Shown here in pieces: positions 1 to 5,934 of a DNA stretch of 6,596 nucleotides (position 1 is the stretch's first letter; the number at the start of each line of letters is the position of its first letter). The notes under the pieces are model-generated. The model saw nothing but the letters and a program-made list of their open reading frames with translations, was not told the origin of the DNA and ran no database searches. The stretch is from positions 1 through 6,596 of the forward strand of contig JAGVEU010000134.1 in the NCBI GenBank assembly GCA_020057985.1. The letters are read 5' to 3'. This DNA is from Calditrichota bacterium. GTDB taxonomy: Bacteria; Electryoneota; RPQS01. Position numbers and translations under genes: made by a program.

Positions 1-54
1 GTCTTGGGTGGGTTTTATGGCTTTCATACCCCCTGATACGCACCAAACGGACAT
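1..54 (-). other. Open frame running off the left edge; nature unknown
   Basis: On the minus strand an ATG at 54 opens a frame of 18 codons (MSVWCVSGG, then MKAIKPTQD) that runs off the window. There is no convincing ribosome site: the AGGGGG before the internal ATG is only a base or two away from it. This may be the start of a neighbouring gene, or simply non-coding sequence after the truncated gene. Confidence 0.15.
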
Positions 55-81
55 TCCGACTCAACATGTCGGAACCTTTTT
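54..81 (+). terminator. Hairpin followed by CCTTTTT, terminator-like on the plus strand
   Basis: TTCCGAC (54-60) and GTCGGAA (68-74) form a perfect 7-bp stem with a 7-base loop, followed by CC and five T (77-81). This is the shape of a rho-independent terminator for plus-strand transcription entering from outside the window. On the minus strand it overlaps the last codons and stop of the interrupted gene, where a true terminator would be in the wrong orientation for its T-run. It could instead be the edge of a repeat. Confidence 0.35.
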
Positions 82-2085
82 AAGAAACACTATAACCAAA
101 TCATATTGCGAAAGAGACTCGAAAGTGAACACAATAGTCGAATTGATCGGTTGTTCTATGATGTCATATCCTTCTCCCAGATCAGAAAGAATTTGGTTGT
201 ACCACGCATCCACTGCGGCGTCAGAAACACCTCCCCGCAGCGAATCAACAAGGCTAATTGGATCGGTCTCGTCAATCAGAAGGATTCTGTTCTGTGGACT
301 CCATGCCAGAACTCTAATAGGCAGGTTGGGAAGACTGAGCAGTCCGAGAAAATTTTCGGCGAGCACCCAATAATAATACACGTGCCCGCCCAGAGTGGTC
401 TGATCAGTAAAATTCGGAACGAAACAGGCAAAGGAGGTTGAATCTCCAAGGCGATCTTTCCTGAGCACGCGGTAATTGGAGAAGGTTGGATCATTGCTCG
501 CGTTCCAATTCAGAAAGACGGTGGCTCCGTTAGTTTGTGCAACCAGACCTGTCACTGGCAAAATAGCTCCGATTCTTACCAGCGTATCCGCCAGCGCGCT
601 TACAAACCAACCGTTGTCTACCGTTTCAATCTGGAATGTCCAATCTGTTCCATTAAGCAGTTCGGAGACAACATAGGTGTTACCGATAATCAGTGCAGGA
701 TTGAACCGCCTCCGCTCCACTCCTGCAGCGTATCCATAGAGATTATAGCCTTGCACGGTTCCTAATGATGGTGGTTCCCATGCAAAACCCGCTCCTCCAT
801 TCCGACTGCCCACGGGACGGAAATTATTGGGCGGCACGGGCGGTTGAAATGTGTAGTTCTGATCGAATAGGTACTTTGCTCGCCGCGCATTCAGTTGGAA
901 TCCTGTCCAGTTGAAGAGCGAGGAGTCTATCGTCTGGTGGTTGGGCTGCGGATTATTGGGATCATGGAAATATGGACCGCACACATACGCCATCGTCGTC
1001 GCAATCTCTTCACCGGGATTGAGCCGGTAGACAGGATGGCCGCTCGGATCTATGTAGTCAAACACTCCGATGGGTCCCCATGAGAGCAGATAACGCGTAT
1101 CGTATCCATTGGCAATATCCGGTGCGTTGGGAGAAGGATCGCTCATGCTCCACGGTTCCGCATGAACTTGACCGGAATAATAATCACGGTAGATTTGCGG
1201 TGGCGCATCCTGAATGTGATTGGTCATGATCTGGTCGAAGTCCATCTCGCCGTTACTCATGATCTGATACTTTCGCCGGTCACCGACGGGCGTGCCATAT
1301 ATGAGTGTCCACCCCAAGCTGTCTACGTTCTCGTCAGCGTGCGAATGCCAAGCCGGTCCATAGTCCAAGCTGACGTCGGTATTGGAGATCCACCAGTTGA
1401 AGGAGAATTTTCTTCCTTGCCCCGGTGCGACGAGTACATACGTTCCTGATATGTGAGGACAGTTCAGCGGCCCATTGCTTATGCCCGGTGAGCGTCCGTC
1501 ATTATCTGCAATCCATGCGATATTGATGGTATCTCCGGTCCCGGAATCTACCGCACGGAATCCCGCAATGTCGTCAACATGATGATTAGCCTCGTTGGCG
1601 GGGCCAACATCGGAGTCCACATACAGGCCGACGTACAGATTTCGCAGGAAGTTCGAGCCGATGTTGCGCATCCGGTACTCAACCATAACGAAGTCGCCGA
1701 AATCGGAGCTACTCCAGGTTCGCGAGGTCTGCCGAACTTCCACTCCGAGCGGATGATGCAGATCTCCATTGACGTCCGGACGAACATAGGCTGGATCTGT
1801 GAGAGTATCAGAATACGTCGCGACGAATTCTTCGTTTGCCACAGCTGCCGGATCATAGACGGATTCTCCAAAGCAATTGGTTTTGCCTGGGATGTTGGAT
1901 CGTTCGATGATGCCATTTTGCTCACCCTCGCCGGGCCAGAGTTCTTTCACATCAGCCCAGCCATCAAAACCGACACTGACCCGTGGAGCTACGACGCCTG
2001 AATCCACGATCAGCGCACCAATCCACGGCGCCGCCCGATAGAGATACTGTTGACCCGAGCCGGTGGGATACTCACATTGCGGCGC

Positions 2086-2088
2086 TCA
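2086..2088 (-). other. In-frame TGA (codon 82) inside the large exported-protein gene
   Basis: The two open segments 2089-2331 and 61-2085 are in the same phase, separated by this single TGA. The local reading is DPCSPHM, TGA, APQCEYPTGSG. A TGG tryptophan codon would differ by one base. TGA is used as a normal stop for mlaE (5935-5937) and apparently mlaF (5171-5173), and tryptophan is TGG elsewhere, so general code reassignment is not supported. Nonsense mutation or a base error is the simplest reading. Confidence 0.75.
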
Positions 2089-2331
2089 CATGTGGGGCGA
2101 ACACGGATCCGTAAACGTTCCCTGCTGGGCGGGGCCATTGTTTCCATAATACCCCCTATTTGTAACATTCATCCAGACATTTCCGATGCGATGCACCAGG
2201 TTTTCGATTCGTGGATTGGCAGGATCAAGCGTGCCGCGCTGTCGCACCGGCCCGCATTCTTCGCTCATCGCCGCGAATAAGGTACTCAGCGGAATCATTA
2301 CCGCGAACAAAATAACAAAAGTACGCTTCAT
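2086..2331 (-). CDS. 5' segment of the interrupted exported protein (81 aa if TGA is read as stop)
   Basis: This is what would be made from the upstream gene if the TGA at 2086-2088 terminates translation: a signal peptide (residues 1-21) and 60 further residues including NVWMNVTNRGYYGNNGP. It has the only good ribosome site for the whole frame (AAGGAG at 2340-2345). The product has no stop-proximal features of a natural small protein, and the frame continues in phase as APQCEYP then GSGQQYLYRAAPWIGALI. I therefore regard it as the head of the larger gene at 61-2331 and not as an independent gene. Confidence 0.5.
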   Translation of the reverse strand: MKRTFVILFAVMIPLSTLFAAMSEECGPVRQRGTLDPANPRIENLVHRIGNVWMNVTNRGYYGNNGPAQQGTFTDPCSPHM

Positions 2332-2339
2332 GGAAGAAA

Positions 2340-2345
2340 CTCCTT
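2340..2345 (-). promoter_or_regulatory. Ribosome binding site AAGGAG, fixes the start at 2331
   Basis: AAGGAG on the minus strand lies 8 bases before the ATG at 2331. The AAGG part can pair with an upstream CCTT in a small hairpin (2342-2363), so access to the site may depend on folding. Confidence 0.7.
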
Positions 2346-2363
2346 TGTAGATTGGTTACAAGG
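2342..2363 (-). promoter_or_regulatory. Possible hairpin sequestering the Shine-Dalgarno
   Basis: In the minus-strand leader, CCTTGTA (2363-2357) can pair with TACAAAGG (2349-2342) with one bulged A and a 7-base loop ACCAATC, giving 7 pairs. The 3' arm includes AAGG of the ribosome site. The stem is A/T-rich and marginal in stability, so this is a suggestion only. Confidence 0.25.
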
Positions 2364-2453
2364 ACAAAGTTGGCTCGACAGGCCATACAAGGAATGTTGT
2401 AGAATTTAGCATAGATAAATCAGAAAGTCAATTGCAAATTCTGGAGCGTGCTA

Positions 2454-2461
2454 CAAAGATA
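2454..2461 (-). promoter_or_regulatory. Candidate -7 box (TATCTTTG) for the minus-strand gene
   Basis: TATCTTTG read on the minus strand matches TAnnTTTG and lies 122 bases before the start at 2331. I see no clear -33 TTTG at the right distance, which weakens the call. Confidence 0.15.
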
Positions 2462-2584
2462 CGGATCATATCGTCCATATTTATTTCTGTGTAAAACAAG
2501 CATTGCAACTACATAATGTGCCGTGTTGTTATGTATTTCTGCGCTGGCGCGAATCCTCATCAGGGCAGACTGAGCAACAATATG

Positions 2585-2594
2585 GTAGCGCTAC
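2585..2594. promoter_or_regulatory. 10-bp palindrome GTAGCGCTAC, possible operator
   Basis: A perfect inverted repeat that sits just upstream of the candidate -33 TTG of the plus-strand promoter. This is a normal place for a dimeric regulator to bind, but no regulator gene is in the window and a 10-bp palindrome can occur by chance. Confidence 0.2.
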
Positions 2595-2596
2595 GC

Positions 2597-2627
2597 TTGC
2601 AATTATCGAAAAAGCGTGCTACCTTTG
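2597..2627 (+). promoter_or_regulatory. Candidate promoter of the plus-strand gene at 2674
   Basis: TACCTTTG (2620-2627) fits the TAnnTTTG -7 element described for Bacteroidetes, with TTG (2597-2599) 20 bases upstream where a -33 element would sit. The box ends 46 bases before the ATG. As a sigma-70 site it would be poor (TTGCAA, 17 bases, TACCTT). The match is short, so confidence is low. Confidence 0.3.
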
Positions 2628-2662
2628 AACAAGATCTATCCACGCTGAAATCAGTTTCTACT

Positions 2663-2666
2663 GGAG
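2663..2666 (+). promoter_or_regulatory. Ribosome binding site GGAG for the gene at 2674
   Basis: GGAG is 7 bases before the ATG at 2674, and a clear signal peptide follows that ATG. Together they fix the start of this short gene. Confidence 0.6.
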
Positions 2667-2673
2667 TTGCATT

Positions 2674-2994
2674 ATGAAACAAGTCGCCGTAACCCTCTTT
2701 GCCCTGCTCGCAGTTCTTGTACTCTCCACAATCACCGCCGCTGACGAAATCACAGCCCGTACCGAGACAGTTGTCAGCGAATACAACTCTGCACGAGTCA
2801 ATTGGACCAGAACCATCGAACCCTCCGTTCCATTCTCATTCTCTACGAAGCCTTTTCTACCTGCTGGCGAGAATCCATTACTTGAGGTCGGGCAATATCT
2901 TTGGGACACTTCGGACCCCACGGGAATCATGGACAATGTCGCGATCTCTGGTGACGGTTCTGTAGTTGCCGTGGGTGTCTCTCTCAATAATTAG
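2674..2994 (+). CDS. Exported protein, probably the N-terminal remnant of a propeller-type surface protein (106 aa)
   Basis: The ATG has GGAG 7 bases upstream. Residues 1-23 are a clear signal peptide (MKQ, long LFALLAVLVL hydrophobic run, then ITAADE). Residues 24-106 include FLPAGENPLLEVGQYLWDT and end with DNVAISGDGSVVAVGVSLNN. The phrase VAISGDGSVVAVG is the type of strand pair that opens the first blade of a WD40- or PQQ-like beta-propeller, yet the frame stops at TAG (2992-2994) right there. The mature part is too short to be a propeller. After the stop, no frame continues blade-like sequence. I infer a truncated gene whose 3' part was lost at about 2991; a natural short secreted protein is less likely. 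It is divergent from the large exported-protein gene and probably secreted or surface-bound. Function unknown. Confidence 0.6.
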   Translation: MKQVAVTLFALLAVLVLSTITAADEITARTETVVSEYNSARVNWTRTIEPSVPFSFSTKPFLPAGENPLLEVGQYLWDTSDPTGIMDNVAISGDGSVVAVGVSLNN

Positions 2995-3290
2995 TCGGTT
3001 CTGAAAAACAGTTCAAGTATTTTGGGGACAAGGGTTTACAGAGAGGAATGGATTTCGTATCTTGCAAGAAAGCGTAGTTTGGGTCTCAAAAACCGGTGAT
3101 TTATGCAAGCGAAGAGCGAGTCTTGGTGCAGAGTCCTGATGGGATTTTTGAGGTGGTGCGGTAGGGGAGACCTTGAATGCGTAGCAGATTCGTTGAGCAT
3201 CATTTGGGCAGGGTGTTGGTGTGTGTGGTTAGGATCTCGGAACTTCAAGACCCTGCGTGGCGATCATCCCCCCACGAATTGGGTGGAGAT

Positions 3291-3326
3291 AAGAGAAAGC
3301 CCCATTTCCTGACGGGGCTTTCTCTT
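3291..3326 (-). terminator. Strong 13-bp hairpin, probable (bidirectional) terminator
   Basis: AAGAGAAAGCCCC (3291-3303) and GGGGCTTTCTCTT (3314-3326) pair perfectly over 13 bases with a 10-base loop. The 3' arm is GGGGC followed by a T-rich CTTTCTCTT in both directions, so it could end transcription from either side. It lies about 130 bases beyond the stop of the beta-helix gene (3458), whose transcription runs into it. A separate uninterrupted T-run is lacking. Confidence 0.55.
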
Positions 3327-3376
3327 AATGTAGTTTCTTCCGAATGCATGTTGCGATCACGGATTCTTGTTTCGGA

Positions 3377-3398
3377 CCAGCACCGAGGACGGTGCTGG
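3377..3398. other. 9-bp hairpin with tetraloop
   Basis: CCAGCACCG (3377-3385) and CGGTGCTGG (3390-3398) form a perfect G/C-rich stem around a 4-base loop (AGGA on plus, TCCT on minus). It is 59 bases beyond the stop of the beta-helix gene. No T-run follows on either strand. It could stabilise the 3' end of that transcript or be part of an unidentified repeat. Confidence 0.4.
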
Positions 3399-3457
3399 CT
3401 AGTAATAGCTCCGCTTGGCAAGTAACATCGCAACCTACTTTCGAGAAGTACAATAAG

Positions 3458-5086
3458 CTACTTCAACAACAACAACTTCTGCGTCTTCACAAGTCCTGCA
3501 CTCTCCAGCCGTGCAAAATAAATCCCTGACGGTAAGACCGCACCATTAAACATGAACTGATACTCTCCGGCTTCAAGCACACCCTGATGAACTGTCCGCA
3601 CCTCGCGGCCTGTAATGTCGTAGATTGCAAGGCGGACTTTGCTGATATGCGGGAGCGTGATGGCGATGTTCGTGGTTGGATTGAACGGATTGGGAAAGGC
3701 AGCGATCAAGGTGACGGATGTTGGTTGCGGGACAATCGGTTTCTCACTCACACTCTGCGGCGGCTCGGTTAGCCAGGGGATGAAATAGACCGAGTCACCG
3801 TAGATAATCTGTCCGGTTCCATTCGGATTCTGTGTTGCGTGATACGGGCCAGACGGATCACCCCAGTAACAATTCTCCATGTGCAGTATGCCATAAGAGT
3901 CGGACGTGTTGTTCACTGCCGCAGGAGTATTGTTGATAAACGAGCATTGTGATGCTGTCCACGTATTCAAGTAGCCTAAAGTTACCGCTCCACTATCATT
4001 TATGGTTGACGAATTGGAGATGAATTCGCAGTTCAGGAGATCAACGTGCGCATTTGGCTCCGCACTTAACACACTCCACCATCCGGCCGTGTTCTCGCGG
4101 AAGATGCAATGGGAAACCTGAGTCGTATGTCGTCCACACTCGAGAGCGCCAATACTTCGCAGTGCGCGGTTGCCCTCGAATAAGCATTCACTGACGACGC
4201 CATGGACGGCATTAATATAGAGCCCCGGGTAGGCAAATCCCATATTACCAATAAACCGGCAGCGGTAAACCATAAAAGAGTCCGGAGAGTTCATGATTTC
4301 CATCGCCCCAGCTATCCCATGCACGGGATCTGTCCCATTCGCGATGAAGTCCGTATTTGAAACAGAACCCGGCGATGCTACTAGAAATACAACCGCCAGA
4401 ATATGATGGACGTCCATGTTGGAATCCACCAGACAACTGTCCATCTGTACATAGCAATCCCAAGTCATGATGGCAGCTCCCCACCGACCGATATTATGGT
4501 GAAATCGCGTGTGGCTCACGCTCAGCGTATCTCCGTAGGACAGAATCCCGCCCAACTGCGTACTGTCGCGATGGAAATCACAATGGCTGACTGTTAAAGT
4601 TCCTCCGGAATCCGTGTAAACTGCAGCGCCTCCATAGCGGGTGATGTTATCCTGAAGAACGCAGTTGTCCAACTGCAGTGTCCCGCCGCGCTGAAAAACC
4701 GCTCCCCCTACAGTTCCAGACGGAGGATACAGAATCACTCCTCGGCCGTTCTGCAACGTGAAACCGACAATTATTGCCGATGTCGCCACATTCTCAATCA
4801 CGATCATCGTCAGCGAGTCTGCAGAACCGTCTGAATCCGGTTCAAGAATCGTCCTTTGAATATCCAGCGTATCCCCAGTAATCAGAAAGTGACTTGCAAG
4901 TGTGCGCTGACCCGCAGGAAGTAGAATTCGCTCATGGTAAGTTCCTGCGCTAACCAAAATCGTGTCTCCTTCTCCTGATGCAGCAAGAGCAGAGACAATG
5001 CTTGGGTAATCGCTCGGCACGTGGAAAACACTCCCCCATGCGGGGAATGCTGCTATGGCGATTAGGAATAAAAATAGCATGCTCAT
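3458..5086 (-). CDS. Secreted right-handed beta-helix protein with C-terminal T9SS sorting domain (542 aa)
   Basis: The ATG at 5086 has GGAG 7 bases upstream. Residues 1-19 are a signal peptide (MSMLFLFLIAIAAFPAWGS). At about 20-60 comes HVPSDYPSIVSALAASGEGDTILVSAGTY, the standard opening of periplasmic or secreted parallel beta-helix proteins. Residues 95-410 form about ten coils of 20-25 residues carrying a repeated C-x-F-x-x-N ladder (for example HCDFHRDS, RCRFIGN, ECLFEGN, HCIFREN, NCEFISN, QCSFINN), ending with NCYWGDPSGP at 405-414, a motif often seen near the end of such helices. After a linker rich in P and S (about 440-457), residues 458-542 form the FlgD-Ig-like/T9SS type A domain: AAFPNPFNP, IYDITGREVR, LPSGIYFARLES and a final KTQKLLLLK. 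The protein should cross the inner membrane by Sec and the outer membrane by T9SS, then be released or anchored at the surface. Beta-helices of this kind often bind or cleave polysaccharide, but I see no catalytic signature, so substrate and activity are unknown. The gene is intact, unlike the two genes to its left. Confidence 0.9.
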   Translation of the reverse strand: MSMLFLFLIAIAAFPAWGSVFHVPSDYPSIVSALAASGEGDTILVSAGTYHERILLPAGQRTLASHFLITGDTLDIQRTILEPDSDGSADSLTMIVIENVATSAIIVGFTLQNGRGVILYPPSGTVGGAVFQRGGTLQLDNCVLQDNITRYGGAAVYTDSGGTLTVSHCDFHRDSTQLGGILSYGDTLSVSHTRFHHNIGRWGAAIMTWDCYVQMDSCLVDSNMDVHHILAVVFLVASPGSVSNTDFIANGTDPVHGIAGAMEIMNSPDSFMVYRCRFIGNMGFAYPGLYINAVHGVVSECLFEGNRALRSIGALECGRHTTQVSHCIFRENTAGWWSVLSAEPNAHVDLLNCEFISNSSTINDSGAVTLGYLNTWTASQCSFINNTPAAVNNTSDSYGILHMENCYWGDPSGPYHATQNPNGTGQIIYGDSVYFIPWLTEPPQSVSEKPIVPQPTSVTLIAAFPNPFNPTTNIAITLPHISKVRLAIYDITGREVRTVHQGVLEAGEYQFMFNGAVLPSGIYFARLESAGLVKTQKLLLLK

Positions 5087-5093
5087 CTTTCGA

Positions 5094-5097
5094 CTCC
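5094..5097 (-). promoter_or_regulatory. Ribosome binding site GGAG for the beta-helix gene
   Basis: GGAG lies 7 bases before the ATG at 5086. It favours this start over the second ATG at 5080, which would be 13 bases away. Confidence 0.6.
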
Positions 5098-5109
5098 AAT
5101 AAGATTCCG

Positions 5110-5153
5110 GCAGGGTTGCGGAAGACCTTAACCCTGCTCGGCGTGCATGCCGA
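5110..5153 (-). terminator. Two adjacent hairpins between mlaF and the beta-helix gene
   Basis: Reading along the minus strand after mlaF, TCGGC / GCCGA (5153-5138, 6-base loop) is followed at once by GCAGGGTT / AACCCTGC (5137-5110, perfect 8-bp stem, 12-base loop). The sequence after the second stem (CCGGAATCTTATT) has only a weak T-run. They may partly end mlaEF transcription or lie in the leader of the beta-helix gene; the gap of 84 bases leaves room for little else. I see no clear promoter box here. Confidence 0.35.
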
Positions 5154-5170
5154 AAGGGGGGAGATTTATG

Positions 5171-5926
5171 TCAGTAGCTGGTGATTACGTGCGGGTCTTC
5201 TTCAGCCTTGCCTTCGACGAATTTTCGGACAATTTCGAGGGGAGATTCCTTGGTTTCCTGCACAGTGCCTGAGTGAACTACGACTCCTTTGTGCAGCATG
5301 ACGATGCGGTCGGAGATCTTGTAGGCTGATACCATGTCATGAGTGACCACGATGGTTGTGACACTCAGTTCCTCATTGAGATGGATCATGAGATCATTGA
5401 TGGAATCCGCAGTGATTGGATCGAGACCTGTCGTTGGTTCATCATACAGAATATAGCTTGGCTTCATGGCAATCGCGCGCGCCAGTCCAACGCGCTTTCT
5501 CATTCCGCCGGATAGTTCGGCAGGCTTCAGATTCTGGCTTCCCGGCAAGCTCACCATTCCCAGACATTCTTCAACTCTTGCCGCGATCGCCACTTCCGAC
5601 ATCTTCGTGTGCTCCCGCAGCCCCAGTCCCACATTCTCCTCAACAGTCATCGAATCAAACAGCGCGGCGCCCTGAAAGAGCACTCCGAATTTCTTGCGGA
5701 TTTCGTAGAGTTCCTTGAGTTTGACCGCCCACAAATCACGGCCATTCACGAGAATGTGTCCTGCGTCCGGCCTAAGCAATCCCACAAGATGTTTGAGCAG
5801 TACTGATTTTCCGCAGCCGGATTGACCAATGATCGTCAAGGACTCCCCGTCCCGAATCGTGAGATCAACTCCCTGCAGAACTTGATTTTCTCCGAATGAT
5901 TTTCTGACCTGTTTGATTTCAATCAT
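5171..5926 (-). CDS. mlaF: MlaF-type ABC transporter ATPase (phospholipid trafficking)
   Basis: ATP-binding subunit of the Mla/MCE transporter, which moves phospholipids between inner and outer membrane; it acts in the cytoplasm, bound to MlaE. All ATPase motifs are present (numbering from the ATG at 5926): Walker A GQSGCGKS at 34-41, Q-loop FQGAALF with Q85, signature LSGGMRKR at 138-145, Walker B ILYDEP at 159-164 with catalytic E163, D-loop TGLDP at 167-171, and switch H196 in VTHDM. The sequence FGVLFQGAALFDSMTVEENV and the signature LSGGMRKRV are characteristic of the MlaF/Ttg2A group. The length of 251 residues is normal. The start is either the ATG at 5926 or the GTG at 5929; I prefer the ATG because a GAG lies 7 bases before it. 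It begins 8 bases after the mlaE stop, so translation is probably coupled. No mlaD (MCE protein) follows in this operon, which is odd but not rare. Confidence 0.93.
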   Translation of the reverse strand: MIEIKQVRKSFGENQVLQGVDLTIRDGESLTIIGQSGCGKSVLLKHLVGLLRPDAGHILVNGRDLWAVKLKELYEIRKKFGVLFQGAALFDSMTVEENVGLGLREHTKMSEVAIAARVEECLGMVSLPGSQNLKPAELSGGMRKRVGLARAIAMKPSYILYDEPTTGLDPITADSINDLMIHLNEELSVTTIVVTHDMVSAYKISDRIVMLHKGVVVHSGTVQETKESPLEIVRKFVEGKAEEDPHVITSY

Positions 5927-5934
5927 CACATCGC

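Larger units (their letters stand above)
61..2331 (-). pseudogene. Large exported FnIII-containing surface protein, interrupted by in-frame TGA and apparently truncated at the C-terminus
   Basis: One continuous frame of 757 codons, broken only by a TGA at codon 82 (2086-2088). The ATG at 2331 is well supported by AAGGAG eight bases upstream. Residues 1-21 form a signal peptide (KR, hydrophobic run, then LFAA). Residues 40-700 read as normal protein on both sides of the TGA: an N-terminal beta-rich region rich in W, Y, G and D, then two FnIII-like domains at about 495-588 and 589-676 with the usual GYNLYG / NYRVLRK and YYYWVLAEN strands. A segment beginning RILLIDETDP (about 681) follows, and the protein ends abruptly with YDLVIVFLKKVPTC. 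No sorting domain is present, although proteins of this style usually end in one. From general familiarity with FCB secreted proteins I expect the last segment to continue further. Likely role: cell-surface or secreted structural protein; no enzyme motif seen. Restart at the GTG at 2007 is unlikely because no Shine-Dalgarno precedes it. A sequencing error instead of true decay is possible. Confidence 0.7.
2445..2622. repeat. Direct repeat AGCGTGCTAC, two copies
   Basis: AGCGTGCTAC occurs at 2445-2454 and 2613-2622. Both copies are preceded by TTGCAA (2432-2437 and 2597-2602), so each lies in a roughly 27-31 base imperfect repeat. The first copy touches the minus-facing box TATCTTTG and the second overlaps the plus-facing box TACCTTTG, so they could be sites for a shared regulator. 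Confidence 0.4.
2332..2673. promoter_or_regulatory. Divergent regulatory region between two exported-protein genes
   Basis: 342 bases with no open gene. It serves the minus-strand gene starting at 2331 and the plus-strand gene starting at 2674, and each start has its own Shine-Dalgarno. It is A/T-richer than the flanking genes. It contains an imperfect direct repeat (2432-2458 and 2597-2627), a 10-bp perfect palindrome GTAGCGCTAC (2585-2594), and candidate TAnnTTTG boxes pointing both ways. Confidence 0.6.
2995..3457. other. Non-coding or decayed block with no recognised gene
   Basis: 463 bases between the truncated plus-strand gene and the end of the beta-helix gene. Short open stretches exist in several frames, but none has a convincing ribosome site, signal or recognisable domain. 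In one plus-strand frame the pieces FGSQKPVIYASEERVLVQ (about 3078-3131) and MRSRFVEHHLGRVLVCVVR (3177 on) are in the same phase, separated by stops at the end of the first piece. This might be a decayed gene but may be chance. The clear structures are two hairpins (3291-3326 and 3377-3398). No transposase, tRNA or inverted terminal repeat was seen. Confidence 0.5.

Noticed and set aside
1162..2001. Plus-strand open frames of 95-140 codons opposite the large minus-strand gene
   Set aside because: They are antisense shadows of a clearly coding minus frame and lack starts with ribosome sites or protein-like composition.
61..2007. Independent gene starting at the GTG at 2007
   Set aside because: No ribosome site precedes it and coding sequence of the same character continues upstream in phase to 2089 and beyond the TGA to the signal peptide.
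2086..2088. Selenocysteine at the in-frame TGA
   Set aside because: No convincing SECIS-like stem-loop is seen just downstream, and the protein is an exported structural type with no redox motif at this site.
2086..2088. UGA reassigned to tryptophan or glycine in this organism
   Set aside because: mlaE ends with TGA exactly at the junction with mlaF, mlaF ends with TGA at its normal family length, and tryptophan is encoded by TGG throughout.
60..3000. Shared AGTCGG near both truncated gene ends as a recombination site
   Set aside because: Only six bases match and the flanks differ, which is expected by chance.
3036..3433. Short open frames of 60-80 codons on both strands in the 2995-3457 block
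   Set aside because: No ribosome sites, no recognisable domains, and they overlap one another in several frames.
5416..5806. Plus-strand frames opposite mlaF
   Set aside because: They mirror the conserved ATPase frame; low-complexity S/P/R-rich translations are typical antisense artefacts.
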